This document shows, one piece after another, positions 24,860 to 33,530 of a stretch of DNA of 56,234 nucleotides (position 1 is the stretch's first letter; the number at the start of each line of letters is the position of its first letter). The notes beneath the pieces were generated by a model, which was not told the DNA's origin, made no database searches, and worked only from the letters and a program-made list of their open reading frames with translations. Source of the stretch: Streptomyces tailanensis (lineage in GTDB: Bacteria; Actinomycetota; Actinomycetes; Streptomycetales; Streptomycetaceae); contig NZ_VTHJ01000065.1 of the NCBI RefSeq assembly GCF_008386495.1, positions 1 through 56,234 of the forward strand, written 5' to 3'. The position numbers were made by a program, and so were the translations under genes.

Positions 24860-25507
24860 ATGTCCGTCGTCCGTGTGCTCCTCGCCTGCGAGAACAAACT
24901 CCTCCAGGACGCTGTGGCCGGGGTTCTCTCCCTGCAGCAGGACATCCAGGTGCTCGGCGCGGCGGGAGTGAGCGAAACTGTAGGCCGCGCCGTCGCGTTA
25001 CACCCCCACGTCGTGGTACTGGCCCCGTGGGCGACTCCTGTGGCGGCCCGCACCGTGCAAGTCCTGCGAAGAGCGGCGCCGAGGGCGGCGGTGCTGGTGT
25101 TCGGCGCGCCCGGTGTCAGCCGCACGCAGATCATGGCGGCGGGTGCGCACCGGTACCTGCCCGAGGGATCGGGTCAGGAGGAATTGCTGTCTGCTGTACG
25201 GGAGTTCGCGGAGACCCATGCGGCTGCCGCACCCGTGCCGCAGCCCGACATCAGACTGTCGCCACGCCAGCAGGAGGTACTGGCGCTGGCCGCGGAAGCC
25301 CTGTCGAACAAGCAGATAGCCCGAAGCTTGGATATCAGCATCGGCACGGTCAAACGGCACCTGCACGTCGTCTTCCAGAAACTGGGAGCGGTGTCCCGGC
25401 TGGACGCTGTCGCGCGAGCCCATGCCGCAGGGCTGCTGTCCGTCGTCGGCGGACCGGCCGCAGCAGGCTCCAGGCCCGCCGACCGTCTGGTCCTCACGAA
25501 GATCTGA
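24860..25507 (+). CDS. LuxR/NarL-type regulator with degenerate receiver domain
   Basis: A 215-residue protein with a receiver-like domain (VRVLLACENKLLQDAVAGVL) and a C-terminal GerE/LuxR helix-turn-helix (LSPRQQEVLALAAEALSNKQ, then IARSLDISIGTVKRHLHVVF). Where NarL-type receivers have the phosphorylated Asp, this one reads VVVLAPWATP, and the N-terminal acidic pair is also missing (ACEN). It therefore is unlikely to be switched by phosphorylation. It is the first gene before the sugar block and is in the same orientation, so it is a likely pathway-specific regulator. ATG 24860 has GGAGGA upstream. Confidence 0.82.
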   Translation: MSVVRVLLACENKLLQDAVAGVLSLQQDIQVLGAAGVSETVGRAVALHPHVVVLAPWATPVAARTVQVLRRAAPRAAVLVFGAPGVSRTQIMAAGAHRYLPEGSGQEELLSAVREFAETHAAAAPVPQPDIRLSPRQQEVLALAAEALSNKQIARSLDISIGTVKRHLHVVFQKLGAVSRLDAVARAHAAGLLSVVGGPAAAGSRPADRLVLTKI

Positions 25508-25689
25508 CGGGACTTAACGCAGATCTGACATGGACAGCATTGTGCCCGGGGGAGAGAGCGAAGAAAGTAGTGAGTACGTTCCGGTGAGTTGTTCCCGAGG
25601 GTAATCCCGGGGCGAGGCGGAGTGGGATAGCTCGAACCGTTGAACCTTGTCTCTGATGGCAGGGTTACACATGGGTGAATGGAGCCCCC

Positions 25690-26835
25690 GTGATCAATGT
25701 GTTTCAGCCCAGCCTGGGTCAGGAAGAACTCCAAGCTCTCGCGGAGGTTTTCTCGGACAACTGGCCCGGGCACGGGGCGCGGACCGCCGGGTTCGAGAAG
25801 GAGTTCGCGGACCATATCGGTGTGCCCGGCGAAAACGTGCTCTTTCTGAACAACGCCACGGCGGGACTTTTCCTCGCCATGGAGCTGCTGATGTTGAAGC
25901 CCGGCGACGAGGTGGTCCTGCCCTCGGTGAGCTTTGTGTCGGCGGCCAACGCCATCGCGGCCACCGGTGCGGTCCCCGTCTTCTGCGACGTGGACCCGCA
26001 CACGCTCAACCCCACCGTGGAAGACATCGAGAGCGCGCTGACGCCCAGGACACGAGCCGTGTGCGTGCTGCACTACGGCGGATACCCGGGGGAGGTGGCC
26101 CGGATCGCGGACCTGTGCCGCAGCCGTGGCATTCCGCTGCTGGAGGACGCGGCCTGTGCCGTCGCCTCCCGTGTGGAGGGGCGGTCCTGCGGCACGTTCG
26201 GAGAGTTGGCTACCTGGAGTTTCGACTCCATGAAAACCCTCGTCACCGGAGACGGTGGAATGCTCTACGTACGGGACGAGAAGCTGATGGCAACCGCCCG
26301 TCGACTGGCCTACTACGGCACTGGACAGCGGAGTGGCTTCACCTCCGCACGGGTCTCCGACCGGTGGTGGGAACTGAACGTGGAGGGGTTCGGGCGGCGG
26401 CTCATCGGAAATGATCTGACGGCGGCGATAGGCCGTGTACAACTGCGCAGGCTGCCCAATTTCATTTCCTCCCGTGAAAAGGTCGCGGCACGCTACACCG
26501 CGTCGCTGGCCGATATGGAAGGCGTGCGGCTCCCGCCTCCCGCGCCGTCCGGCCACACCCTTTCCCACTATTTCTACTGGGTGCAACTGGACAGCAGTAT
26601 TCGGGACCAGGTGGCCGCGGACCTCCGGGACCGGGGTATCTACACCACGTTCAGGTATCCGCCGCTGCACCGGGTCCCGGCATACGGATCCCGAAAGATT
26701 CTGCCGGCCACCGACCGGGCGGCCGAGGAGACCCTGCTGCTGCCCCTTCACCAGGGGCTGTCCGAGGAGGATGTGGAGCAGGTGGTGCGCGAGTTCAGGG
26801 CGGCCGTGGCCCGGCGGGGCGGTGGGGGCACGTGA
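25690..26835 (+). CDS. DegT/DnrJ/EryC1-family NDP-sugar aminotransferase
   Basis: A 381-residue PLP-dependent sugar aminotransferase. Motifs: LNNATAGLFLAMELL for the cofactor phosphate, IPLLEDAACAVAS with the PLP-ring Asp (D153), and WSFDSMKTLVTGDGGML with the Schiff-base Lys (K182). The C-terminal FRYPPLHRVPAYG is also typical. It should transfer an amino group from Glu or Gln to a keto carbon of a dTDP-deoxyhexose. As no SDR 4-ketoreductase is present in the cluster, C-4 is the likely site, though 3-amination cannot be excluded. GTG 25690 is preferred over GTG 25675 because GGAG lies five bases upstream. It overlaps the epimerase gene by 4 bp. Confidence 0.88.
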   Translation: MINVFQPSLGQEELQALAEVFSDNWPGHGARTAGFEKEFADHIGVPGENVLFLNNATAGLFLAMELLMLKPGDEVVLPSVSFVSAANAIAATGAVPVFCDVDPHTLNPTVEDIESALTPRTRAVCVLHYGGYPGEVARIADLCRSRGIPLLEDAACAVASRVEGRSCGTFGELATWSFDSMKTLVTGDGGMLYVRDEKLMATARRLAYYGTGQRSGFTSARVSDRWWELNVEGFGRRLIGNDLTAAIGRVQLRRLPNFISSREKVAARYTASLADMEGVRLPPPAPSGHTLSHYFYWVQLDSSIRDQVAADLRDRGIYTTFRYPPLHRVPAYGSRKILPATDRAAEETLLLPLHQGLSEEDVEQVVREFRAAVARRGGGGT

Positions 26836-27407
26836 AGATCCAGACCACCGCACTCGAGGGGGCGTACGTCGTCGAGCCCGAGCACCTCGACGACGTACGC
26901 GGCACGTTCTACGAGGCGCTGCGCACCGAGGAGCTCCAGCGGGTCACCGGACGGTCCTTCTCCGTGGCGCAGGTCAATTACTCGGTGTCCCGGTACAACA
27001 CCCTGCGCGGCCTGCACGGCGTCACCGATCCGCCGGGGCAGGCGAAGTTCGTCACCTGCGTACGGGGCGCGCTGCGTGACGTCATCGTCGACCTGCGGCC
27101 CCAGAGCCCGACGTTCGGCGCCTTCCACATGAGCGTCCTCGACGCCGCCCGGGGGAACGCGGTCATGATCCCCGAGGGGTTCGGGCACGGCTTCCTCGCG
27201 CTGACGGACGACACCTGCGTCTGTTACCTGCTGTCCACCGCCCATGTCCCGGGCACGCAGATCGACATCGACCCCCTGGACCCCGAACTGGCTATCCCGT
27301 GGGGGTTCGAGGAGCCTCCGCTCATGTCGCAGAAGGACGCGCGGGCGCAGAGTCTGCGCTCCGTGCTGGCGTCCGGAGTGCTCTCTTCCAGCTCCCCGAA
27401 GCCGTGA
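26832..27407 (+). CDS. dTDP-4-keto-6-deoxyhexose 3,5- or 5-epimerase (RmlC-like)
   Basis: A 191-residue cupin epimerase. The catalytic His is in NTLRGLHGV, and FVTCVRGALRDVIVDLRPQS, MIPEGFGHGFLAL and the Tyr of VCYLLST follow the RmlC order. The DPELAIPW region near the end is family-typical. It inverts C-5 (and perhaps C-3) of a 4-ketosugar, which directs the pathway to an L-sugar. Its GTG start overlaps the aminotransferase stop (GTGA). The exporter gene downstream has its own SoxR-type promoter that begins immediately after this stop codon. Confidence 0.88.
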   Translation: MKIQTTALEGAYVVEPEHLDDVRGTFYEALRTEELQRVTGRSFSVAQVNYSVSRYNTLRGLHGVTDPPGQAKFVTCVRGALRDVIVDLRPQSPTFGAFHMSVLDAARGNAVMIPEGFGHGFLALTDDTCVCYLLSTAHVPGTQIDIDPLDPELAIPWGFEEPPLMSQKDARAQSLRSVLASGVLSSSSPKP

Positions 27408-27438
27408 TTGACCTCAACTGCGGTTGAGGTCCTAGGGT
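27408..27438 (+). promoter_or_regulatory. SoxR-box promoter of the exporter gene
   Basis: TTGACC (27408-27413) and TAGGGT (27433-27438) lie 19 bp apart, the long spacer used by MerR-family activators. The spacer region contains the 6-6-6 inverted repeat CCTCAA-CTGCGG-TTGAGG (27412-27429), whose half-sites equal those of the E. coli soxS SoxR box. It directly precedes the MFS exporter gene. No soxR gene is in this window; Streptomyces chromosomes normally carry one. Confidence 0.75.
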
Positions 27439-27493
27439 CTGAGCGACCCCCACGGGCCGATCCCGTCGGCCGTCACCGAAAGGAAGAGTGCTG

Positions 27494-29074
27494 ATGCAAG
27501 AGAGCTCGTTACGGGCGACCAAACGGGAGTGGATCGGCCTGGCCGTACTCGCGCTTCCCTCCATGCTGGTCACGATGGATCTGACCCTGCTGCACCTGGC
27601 GGTGCCGCAGATGAGCGCGGACCTGAACCCCAGCAGTTCGCAACTGTTGTGGATCACGGACATCTACGGCTTCCTCATCGCCGGATTCCTCGTCACGATG
27701 GGCACGTTGGGCGACCGCGTGGGACGCAGGCTCCTGCTGATGCTCGGTGCCGGCGCCTTCGGTGTGGCCTCCGTCCTCACGGCGTACGCCGAGACGCCGG
27801 AGATGCTCATCCTGACGCGCGCCGTGCTGGGCGTGGCCGGAGCGTGTCTGGCTCCCTCCACCCTGTCGTTGATCCGTAACATGTTCCCCTCACCCACCCA
27901 GCGCACCACCGCGGTCACCATCTGGTCGACGAGCTTCATGCTGGGCGGCGCACTGGGACCGGTGGTCGGCGGCGTCCTTCTGGAGTACTTCTGGTGGGGC
28001 TCGGTCTTCCTGCTGGCCGTACCGGTGATGGTGCTGCTGCTCGCCCTCGGCCCCTTCCTGCTGCCGGAGTACCGCAACCCGCAGGGCGCGCGGGTCGACC
28101 TGATCAGCTCACTGCTGTCGCTGATCGCCGTGCTCGCCGTGATCTACGGCCTCAAAGAGGTGGCCAAGTACGGCCTGGAACCTGTCCCGCTCGTGGCGAT
28201 CCTGGTCGGCGCCGCCGTTGGCTACGTTTTCGTGCGGCGTCAGCGCACGCTGGCCCACCCGCTGCTCAACCTGAGCCTGTTCACCAACCGAGCCTTCAGC
28301 GCCTCCCTGTCGACCCTGCTGCTCACCGTCATGTTCCTGATGGGGATCCAGTTCGTCATCGCGCAGTTCCTGCAGAGTGTGCTCGAACTCTCCCCGCTCG
28401 ACGCAGGGTTGTGGCTGCTGCCCGCAGTGATCTCCGGCATGGTCGCGGCCCTGGCCGCCTCCGGCATCGTCGCCAAGGTGCGCCCGGCCTATGTCTTCGG
28501 TGCCGGGATGATCCTGGCCGCCGTGGGGTTCATGGTTCTCTGGGGAGTCTCCGCGGACTCCGGGCCCGGCGTGGTGATGCTGGCGTCGATCCTGATGTTC
28601 GCCGGTCTGGCCCCGGTCTCCGCGCTCGGAATCGACATGATCGTCGGCGCCGCACCGCCGGAGCAGGCCGGACCCGCCGCCGCGATCTCGGAGACGTCCA
28701 ACGAGTTCGGTGGCGCCCTCGGCATCGCCGTGGTCGGCAGCATCGGCACCACCGTGTACCGGAGCAGCATGGCCGACAGCTACCCGGACGGCGTGCCCGC
28801 CGGTGCCGACGACACGCTGGCCGGGGCGCTGGAAGCCGCAGCGCGCATGCCGGGTGTGGCGGGCGAGGCCCTGGCCGCTGCGGCACGCGACGCATTCGCC
28901 AAGGGCCTGCAGGTCAACTCGTTCGTGGCCATGCCCCTGATGCTCCTCATGGCACTGGGCGTCGCCTTCCTGCTTCGGCAGGTGAAGCCCGCCGCGCACG
29001 AGGAGGAGACGTCGGCCACCGCCGAGCAGGTCGTCCCCGCCACCGGCGGAACAGAAGTTTCGACGATCCGGTAA
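27494..29074 (+). CDS. MFS drug exporter, DHA2 (14-TMS) family
   Basis: A 526-residue major-facilitator protein of the EmrB/QacA type. Recognisable parts: VTMDLTLLHLAVPQMSADL in helix 1, DIYGFLIAGFLVTMGTLGDR and VGRR for motif A, AGACLAPSTLSLIRNMFP, and motif C in MLGGALGPVVGGVLLEYFWW. Fourteen hydrophobic segments are plausible. It probably exports the glycosylated polyketide. ATG 27494 is preferred, with AGGA nine bases upstream. Unlike its neighbours it is not translationally coupled and has its own SoxR-type promoter. A second exporter lies at the cluster end (50568-51980). Confidence 0.9.
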   Translation: MQESSLRATKREWIGLAVLALPSMLVTMDLTLLHLAVPQMSADLNPSSSQLLWITDIYGFLIAGFLVTMGTLGDRVGRRLLLMLGAGAFGVASVLTAYAETPEMLILTRAVLGVAGACLAPSTLSLIRNMFPSPTQRTTAVTIWSTSFMLGGALGPVVGGVLLEYFWWGSVFLLAVPVMVLLLALGPFLLPEYRNPQGARVDLISSLLSLIAVLAVIYGLKEVAKYGLEPVPLVAILVGAAVGYVFVRRQRTLAHPLLNLSLFTNRAFSASLSTLLLTVMFLMGIQFVIAQFLQSVLELSPLDAGLWLLPAVISGMVAALAASGIVAKVRPAYVFGAGMILAAVGFMVLWGVSADSGPGVVMLASILMFAGLAPVSALGIDMIVGAAPPEQAGPAAAISETSNEFGGALGIAVVGSIGTTVYRSSMADSYPDGVPAGADDTLAGALEAAARMPGVAGEALAAAARDAFAKGLQVNSFVAMPLMLLMALGVAFLLRQVKPAAHEEETSATAEQVVPATGGTEVSTIR

Positions 29075-29212
29075 GAGCCACACCGCACAACAGAAGCCAG
29101 CCCGCACGTCTCACCTTCGCAGGGGTGTCGCCTCGCCACGGGGCGGCGCCCCTGCTTCCTATGCGCCGCCGTGGTCCGCCGCACGCGGCACGTGGCGGAG
29201 GAGAGGAAAGCC

Positions 29213-30280
29213 ATGAAGGCCCTGGTGCTCGCGGGCGGAGCGGGAACCCGCTTACGCCCGTTCAGCTACTCGATGCCCAAGCAGCTCATACCCATCGCGA
29301 ACAAGCCCGTCCTCGCGCACGTCCTAGAGAACATCAGGGACCTGGCCGTGACGGACGTCGGGATCGTCGTGGGTGACCGCTCCTCGGAGATCGTCGAGGC
29401 GGTCGGCGACGGATCCCGATTCGGCCTGAGGATCACGTACATACCGCAGACGGAGCCCCTGGGACTGGCGCACTGCGTGCTGCTCGCCCGCGACTTCCTG
29501 GGTGACGATGACTTCGTCATGTATCTCGGCGACAACATGCTCCCCGAAGGTGTCAGGGACATCGCCGCCGAGTTCCGCGCGCGGCGGCCGGAGGCCCAGG
29601 TCGTCGTGTACAAGGTGGCCAACCCCCAGGCATTCGGCGTCGTCGAACTCGGGGCGGACGGTTCTCTCCTGCGGCTCGTGGAGAAGCCGCACGTGCCACG
29701 CAGCGATCTCGCCCTCATCGGCGTGTACTTCTTCACGCCGGCCATCCACGAGGCGGTCGCGGCGATCAGCCCGAGCGCCCGCGGGGAACTGGAGATCACC
29801 GACGCCGTCCAGTGGCTGCTCAACAGTGACGCGCAGGTGACGGTCAGCAGGTACACGGGCTACTGGCGGGACACGGGACGGGTCGAGGACGTCCTGGAAT
29901 GCAACCGCGACCTCCTGCGGGACCTCAAGCACTCGGTTGAGGGCGTGGTGGACGAGTCCTGTCACATCCGCGGGCCGATCGTCGTCGAGGCTGGCGCCCG
30001 CGTGACCCGCTCATGCATCGACGGGCCGGCCATCATCGGCGCCGGCACCGTCGTGGAGGACAGTCACATCGGTCCAGACACCTCGATCGGGCGAGGGTGC
30101 GAACTTCGGGGCACCCACATCGACTTCTCCATCGCCCTGGACGGTGCCCGGATTTCGCACGTGACCGGACTGCACGGTTCGCTGATCGGTCGTGGCGCGA
30201 CGGTCGGACCCCGGACCGACCAGACCGCGCACCACCGGCTGGTCGTCGGTGACCACACACACATCGAGGTGTCGGCATGA
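29213..30280 (+). CDS. glucose-1-phosphate thymidylyltransferase (long form)
   Basis: A 355-residue nucleotidyltransferase. The N-terminus has the signature LAGGAGTRLRPFSYSMPKQL, then LGDNMLPEG, VVELGADGSLLRLVEKP and YWRDTGRVEDVLECNRDLL. The last 110 residues form a left-handed beta-helix of hexapeptide repeats (IRGPIVVEAGARVTRSCIDG), the long StrD/SpnG-type architecture seen in antibiotic clusters. It makes dTDP-glucose, the first step of the deoxysugar route. ATG 29213 has GGAGAGGA upstream. It overlaps the 4,6-dehydratase gene by 4 bp (ATGA). Confidence 0.93.
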   Translation: MKALVLAGGAGTRLRPFSYSMPKQLIPIANKPVLAHVLENIRDLAVTDVGIVVGDRSSEIVEAVGDGSRFGLRITYIPQTEPLGLAHCVLLARDFLGDDDFVMYLGDNMLPEGVRDIAAEFRARRPEAQVVVYKVANPQAFGVVELGADGSLLRLVEKPHVPRSDLALIGVYFFTPAIHEAVAAISPSARGELEITDAVQWLLNSDAQVTVSRYTGYWRDTGRVEDVLECNRDLLRDLKHSVEGVVDESCHIRGPIVVEAGARVTRSCIDGPAIIGAGTVVEDSHIGPDTSIGRGCELRGTHIDFSIALDGARISHVTGLHGSLIGRGATVGPRTDQTAHHRLVVGDHTHIEVSA

Positions 30281-31332
30281 GGATCATGGTGACCGGCGGC
30301 GCCGGTTTCATCGGTTCGCACTACGTACGCACCCTCCTCGCCGGAGGGTACCCGGGAAGCGACAACGTCTCGGTCACCGTGCTGGACAAGCTCACGTACG
30401 CGGGCAACCGGGCGAATCTGCCCCCGTCCCATCCGTACCTGGATTTCGTACACGGCGACGTGTGCGAGCCGTCCCTGCTGCGGGACCTGCTCCCAGGACA
30501 TGACGCCGTGGTGCACTTCGCCGCGGAGTCCCATGTGGACCGGTCCGTCGCGTCCTCCGGGGAGTTCATCCGGACGAACGTCGGCGGCACGCACGCCATA
30601 CTCGACGCGGTCCTGGCCACGGGCGTTCCTCGGGTCGTGCATGTCTCCACCGACGAAGTGTACGGATCCATCGACCAGGGGTCCTGGACGGAGGAGTCGC
30701 CGCTCCTGCCCAACTCCCCGTACGCCGCGAGCAAGGCGGCCGCCGACCTGGTCGCCCGCTCTTACCACAGGACGCACGGCCTGGACGTCTCGATCACCCG
30801 CTGCTCCAACAACTACGGCGCCTACCAGCACCCGGAGAAGCTGATCCCCCTGTTCGTCACCAACCTGTTCGAAGGACGGACCATCCCGCTCTACGGCACC
30901 GGTGACAACCGGCGCGAGTGGCTGCACGTGGACGACCACTGCCGCGCGGTGCACAGCGTGCTGCTCGGCGGCAGGGCCGGCGAGGTCTACAACATCGGCA
31001 GCGGCAGCGAGTACAGCAACCTCGCGGTGACGGAACTGCTCCTCAAGTTGTGCGATGCCGACCGTTCCATGATCCGCCACGTCACGGACCGCAAGGGGCA
31101 CGACCGCCGCTATGCGCTCGACGACACCAAGATCCGTGAGGAACTGGGCTACGCGCCCGCGGTCTCCTTCGCCGACGGACTGGCGGACACAGTCGACTGG
31201 TACCGGTCGAACCCGGCCTGGTGGAAGGCGGCCTGGTGGAAGGCGGCGAAATACGGAACCGACGGCGAGCAGGCCACGGACGCTCACGCCGTCGGCACGC
31301 GGATCGCGGAGCACGAGGGCGTGGCCCGGTGA
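30277..31332 (+). CDS. dTDP-glucose 4,6-dehydratase
   Basis: A 351-residue extended SDR. NAD motif GGAGFIGSHYVRTLL; VHFAAESHVDRSVAS; active-site STDEVYGS with the Asp-Glu pair; catalytic YAASK; TRCSNNYGAYQHPEKLIPLF and REWLHVDDHCRAV complete the RmlB pattern. It converts dTDP-glucose to dTDP-4-keto-6-deoxyglucose, the branch point for all later sugar steps. The C-terminus contains a duplicated AWWKAAWWKAA stretch. It overlaps both neighbours by 4 bp. Confidence 0.95.
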   Translation: MRIMVTGGAGFIGSHYVRTLLAGGYPGSDNVSVTVLDKLTYAGNRANLPPSHPYLDFVHGDVCEPSLLRDLLPGHDAVVHFAAESHVDRSVASSGEFIRTNVGGTHAILDAVLATGVPRVVHVSTDEVYGSIDQGSWTEESPLLPNSPYAASKAAADLVARSYHRTHGLDVSITRCSNNYGAYQHPEKLIPLFVTNLFEGRTIPLYGTGDNRREWLHVDDHCRAVHSVLLGGRAGEVYNIGSGSEYSNLAVTELLLKLCDADRSMIRHVTDRKGHDRRYALDDTKIREELGYAPAVSFADGLADTVDWYRSNPAWWKAAWWKAAKYGTDGEQATDAHAVGTRIAEHEGVAR

Positions 31333-32762
31333 TCGGGCAGCGCACGGCCGCGGTGGGCCCACGCTTCTCGGAGCGGATCCTGCGGCCCCGGGCGGACGCC
31401 GCGCACGCTGAGCGTGTAGCCGCCTCGTTGGCCGCGCGGGACAGCGCGGTGAAACCCACTGCGGAGGTGACCCGATGGCTGGAGAAGCGGCGCGACGCCC
31501 ACGCCTTCCGGGTGCGCCGGATTCCCTTCCGCGAGCTCGACGGCTGGCACTTCGCCGCGGACACGGGCAACCTCGTCCACCGCAGTGGACGGTTCTTCAC
31601 GATCACGGGACTTCATGTGTCGGTCGAGGGCGACCGCACGACGTCCTGGCGGCAGCCGGTGATCTGGCAGCCCGAGACCGGGATCCTGGGCCTGCTCGCG
31701 AAGGAGATCGACGGCGTTCTGCACTTCCTGATGCAGGCCAAGATGGAGCCGGGAAACCCCGGCATGCTCCAGCTCTCGCCGACCGTCCAGGCCACGCGCA
31801 GCAACTACACGCGGGCCCACGGAGGAGCGAGGGTGAAGTACCTCGATTACTTCGTCAGCCCCGAGCCCGGCCGTGACCACGTTCTCGCAGACTCCCTCCA
31901 GTCCGAGCACGGCTCGTGGTTCCACCAGAAGAGCAATCGCAACATGGTGGTGGAGACACGGGACGACCCCGTCGTGGACGAGGACTTCTGCTGGCTGACC
32001 CTCGGCCAGATCGGTGAACTCCTCCGCCTCGACGACGTGGTGAACATGGACGCGCGCTCGGCGCTCGCCTGTGCGCTGCCCGACGACGGCCCGCAGGCGC
32101 TGCACCCGGACACCGACGTGGTCTCCTGGCTGACCGCGGAGAGGTCCCGGCAGCTGCTGCTGGCCCGTCCGACGCCGCTTCGCGAGGTGGCGGGATGGAC
32201 CCTCGGCGAGGAGGCGATCGAGCGCCCCGACAGCCGCTACTTCCGGGTGGTGGCCGTCGCGGCGGAGGCACCCACCCGGGAGGTGACCGGCTGGTCCCAG
32301 CCCCTGGTCGAGCCCTGTGGCGAGGGGATTGCCGCCTTCCTGACGCGCCGTTTCGGAGGCGTACGGCACTTCCTGGCGCAGGCCCGCGTCGAGGGGGGAC
32401 TGGTGCACGGGCCGGAGATCGCGCCCACAGTCCAGTGCACACCCGGCAACTACGCGCACCTTCCCCCGGCTGAGCGTCCCTTGTTCCTGGACACCGTCCT
32501 GGCCTGCGCCGAAAGCCCTCGGATCCGCTACGAGGCGGTCCACTCCGAGGAAGGGGGACGGTTCCTGAACGCGCAGAGCCGTTACCTGGTCATCGAGGCG
32601 GACGAGGAGCAGGCGCCCCTCGAACCGCCGCGCGGCCACCGCTGGGTGACGTACGGCCAGCTCGCCGCCCTGGCCCGGCACGGGCACTACCTGAACGTCC
32701 AGGCCAGGACCCTGCTCGCCTGCATCGGCACCAATCCCGAGTTGCAAGGAGACGCCCTGTGA
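31329..32762 (+). CDS. NDP-hexose 2,3-dehydratase
   Basis: A 477-residue protein made of two similar halves, the NDP-hexose 2,3-dehydratase repeat (TylX3/SpnO/UrdS type). Each half contains a 'W..P(V/L)(I/V)....GI..FL..' block (SWRQPVIWQPETGILGLL; GWSQPLVEPCGEGIAAFL), then FLMQAKMEPGN or FLAQARVEGG, and PTVQ(A/C)T. It removes the C-2 hydroxyl from the 4-keto sugar, giving a 3,4-diketo-2,6-dideoxy intermediate that needs an immediate 3-ketoreduction; the AKR at 34860 fits that step. The GTG start overlaps the 4,6-dehydratase stop (GTGA). Confidence 0.93.
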   Translation: MIGQRTAAVGPRFSERILRPRADAAHAERVAASLAARDSAVKPTAEVTRWLEKRRDAHAFRVRRIPFRELDGWHFAADTGNLVHRSGRFFTITGLHVSVEGDRTTSWRQPVIWQPETGILGLLAKEIDGVLHFLMQAKMEPGNPGMLQLSPTVQATRSNYTRAHGGARVKYLDYFVSPEPGRDHVLADSLQSEHGSWFHQKSNRNMVVETRDDPVVDEDFCWLTLGQIGELLRLDDVVNMDARSALACALPDDGPQALHPDTDVVSWLTAERSRQLLLARPTPLREVAGWTLGEEAIERPDSRYFRVVAVAAEAPTREVTGWSQPLVEPCGEGIAAFLTRRFGGVRHFLAQARVEGGLVHGPEIAPTVQCTPGNYAHLPPAERPLFLDTVLACAESPRIRYEAVHSEEGGRFLNAQSRYLVIEADEEQAPLEPPRGHRWVTYGQLAALARHGHYLNVQARTLLACIGTNPELQGDAL

Positions 32763-33499
32763 TCACCGATTCCACAACGGAATCCATGGCCTACAGCACC
32801 GAGCACGCCGAGATATACGACAGGATCCACGCGAGCCGCGGCAGGGACTGGGCCGCCGAGGCCGACACTCTCGCGGACATCGCCCTTGAGCTGCGGCCCC
32901 GGTCGGCCTCCCTCCTCGACATCGCCTGCGGCACGGGTGAGCACCTGCGGCGCTTCGCCGAGCGCTTCCCCACCGTGGCCGGAGTGGAACTCTCCCAGGG
33001 CATGTGCCGGATCGCCCAGGGGAAGCTGCCCGCGGTCCCCGTCCATCAGGGTGACATGCGCGCGTTCGAGCTGGGGCAGCGCTTCGACGTCGTCACCTGC
33101 ATGTGCTTCTCGCTGGGCTACATGACCTCGGTCGACGAGCTGAACCAGGCCGTCGCGAGCATGGTGCGGCATCTGAACCCCGGTGGTGTCGTCATCGCTG
33201 AGCCGTGGTGGTTCCCGGAGAGGTTCCTCGACGGGTTCGTGTCAGGCGCGGTGACCCAGGACGAGCACGGCGTGATCAGCCGCGTCTCGCATTCCGTCCG
33301 GGAGGGGCGCAGGAGCCGTATGACCGTCCGCTACACGGTCGCCAACCCGGCCGGCATCAAGGACTTCACCGAAACCGAAGTGCACTCGCTGTTCACACGC
33401 GACGAGTACGAGACCGCCTTCCTCCTCGCTGGTGTGAAGGCGGTGTTCCGCGAAGGCGGGCCCAACGGGAGGGGCCTGTTCGTCGGGACGCACACGTGA
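32759..33499 (+). CDS. SAM-dependent aminosugar N-methyltransferase (DesVI/TylM1/SpnS-like)
   Basis: A 246-residue class I methyltransferase. The N-terminus MAYSTEHAEIYDRIHASRG is characteristic of dTDP-aminosugar N-methyltransferases. SAM motif I is LLDIACGTGEHLRRF, followed by GVELSQGMCRIA and QGDMRAFELGQRFDVVTC. It should mono- or dimethylate the amino group introduced by the aminotransferase. GTG 32759 overlaps the dehydratase stop and has AGGAG upstream; an internal ATG at 32786 is an alternative start. Confidence 0.9.
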   Translation: MITDSTTESMAYSTEHAEIYDRIHASRGRDWAAEADTLADIALELRPRSASLLDIACGTGEHLRRFAERFPTVAGVELSQGMCRIAQGKLPAVPVHQGDMRAFELGQRFDVVTCMCFSLGYMTSVDELNQAVASMVRHLNPGGVVIAEPWWFPERFLDGFVSGAVTQDEHGVISRVSHSVREGRRSRMTVRYTVANPAGIKDFTETEVHSLFTRDEYETAFLLAGVKAVFREGGPNGRGLFVGTHT

Positions 33500-33530
33500 T
33501 CCACGGCCACCCACACCCCGAGGAGGACCC

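Noticed and set aside
31210..31245. Duplicated AWWKAAWWKAA stretch at the C-terminus of the 4,6-dehydratase as a sign of damage
   Set aside because: It is an in-frame short tandem duplication after the catalytic domain, and the frame and downstream coupling are intact.
31284..32747. A 487-codon minus-strand frame and similar long antisense frames at 11196-12329, 13617-14693, 38254-39699 and 43500-44708
   Set aside because: Each is opposite a gene with clear motifs and normal codon bias; none has a recognisable domain.
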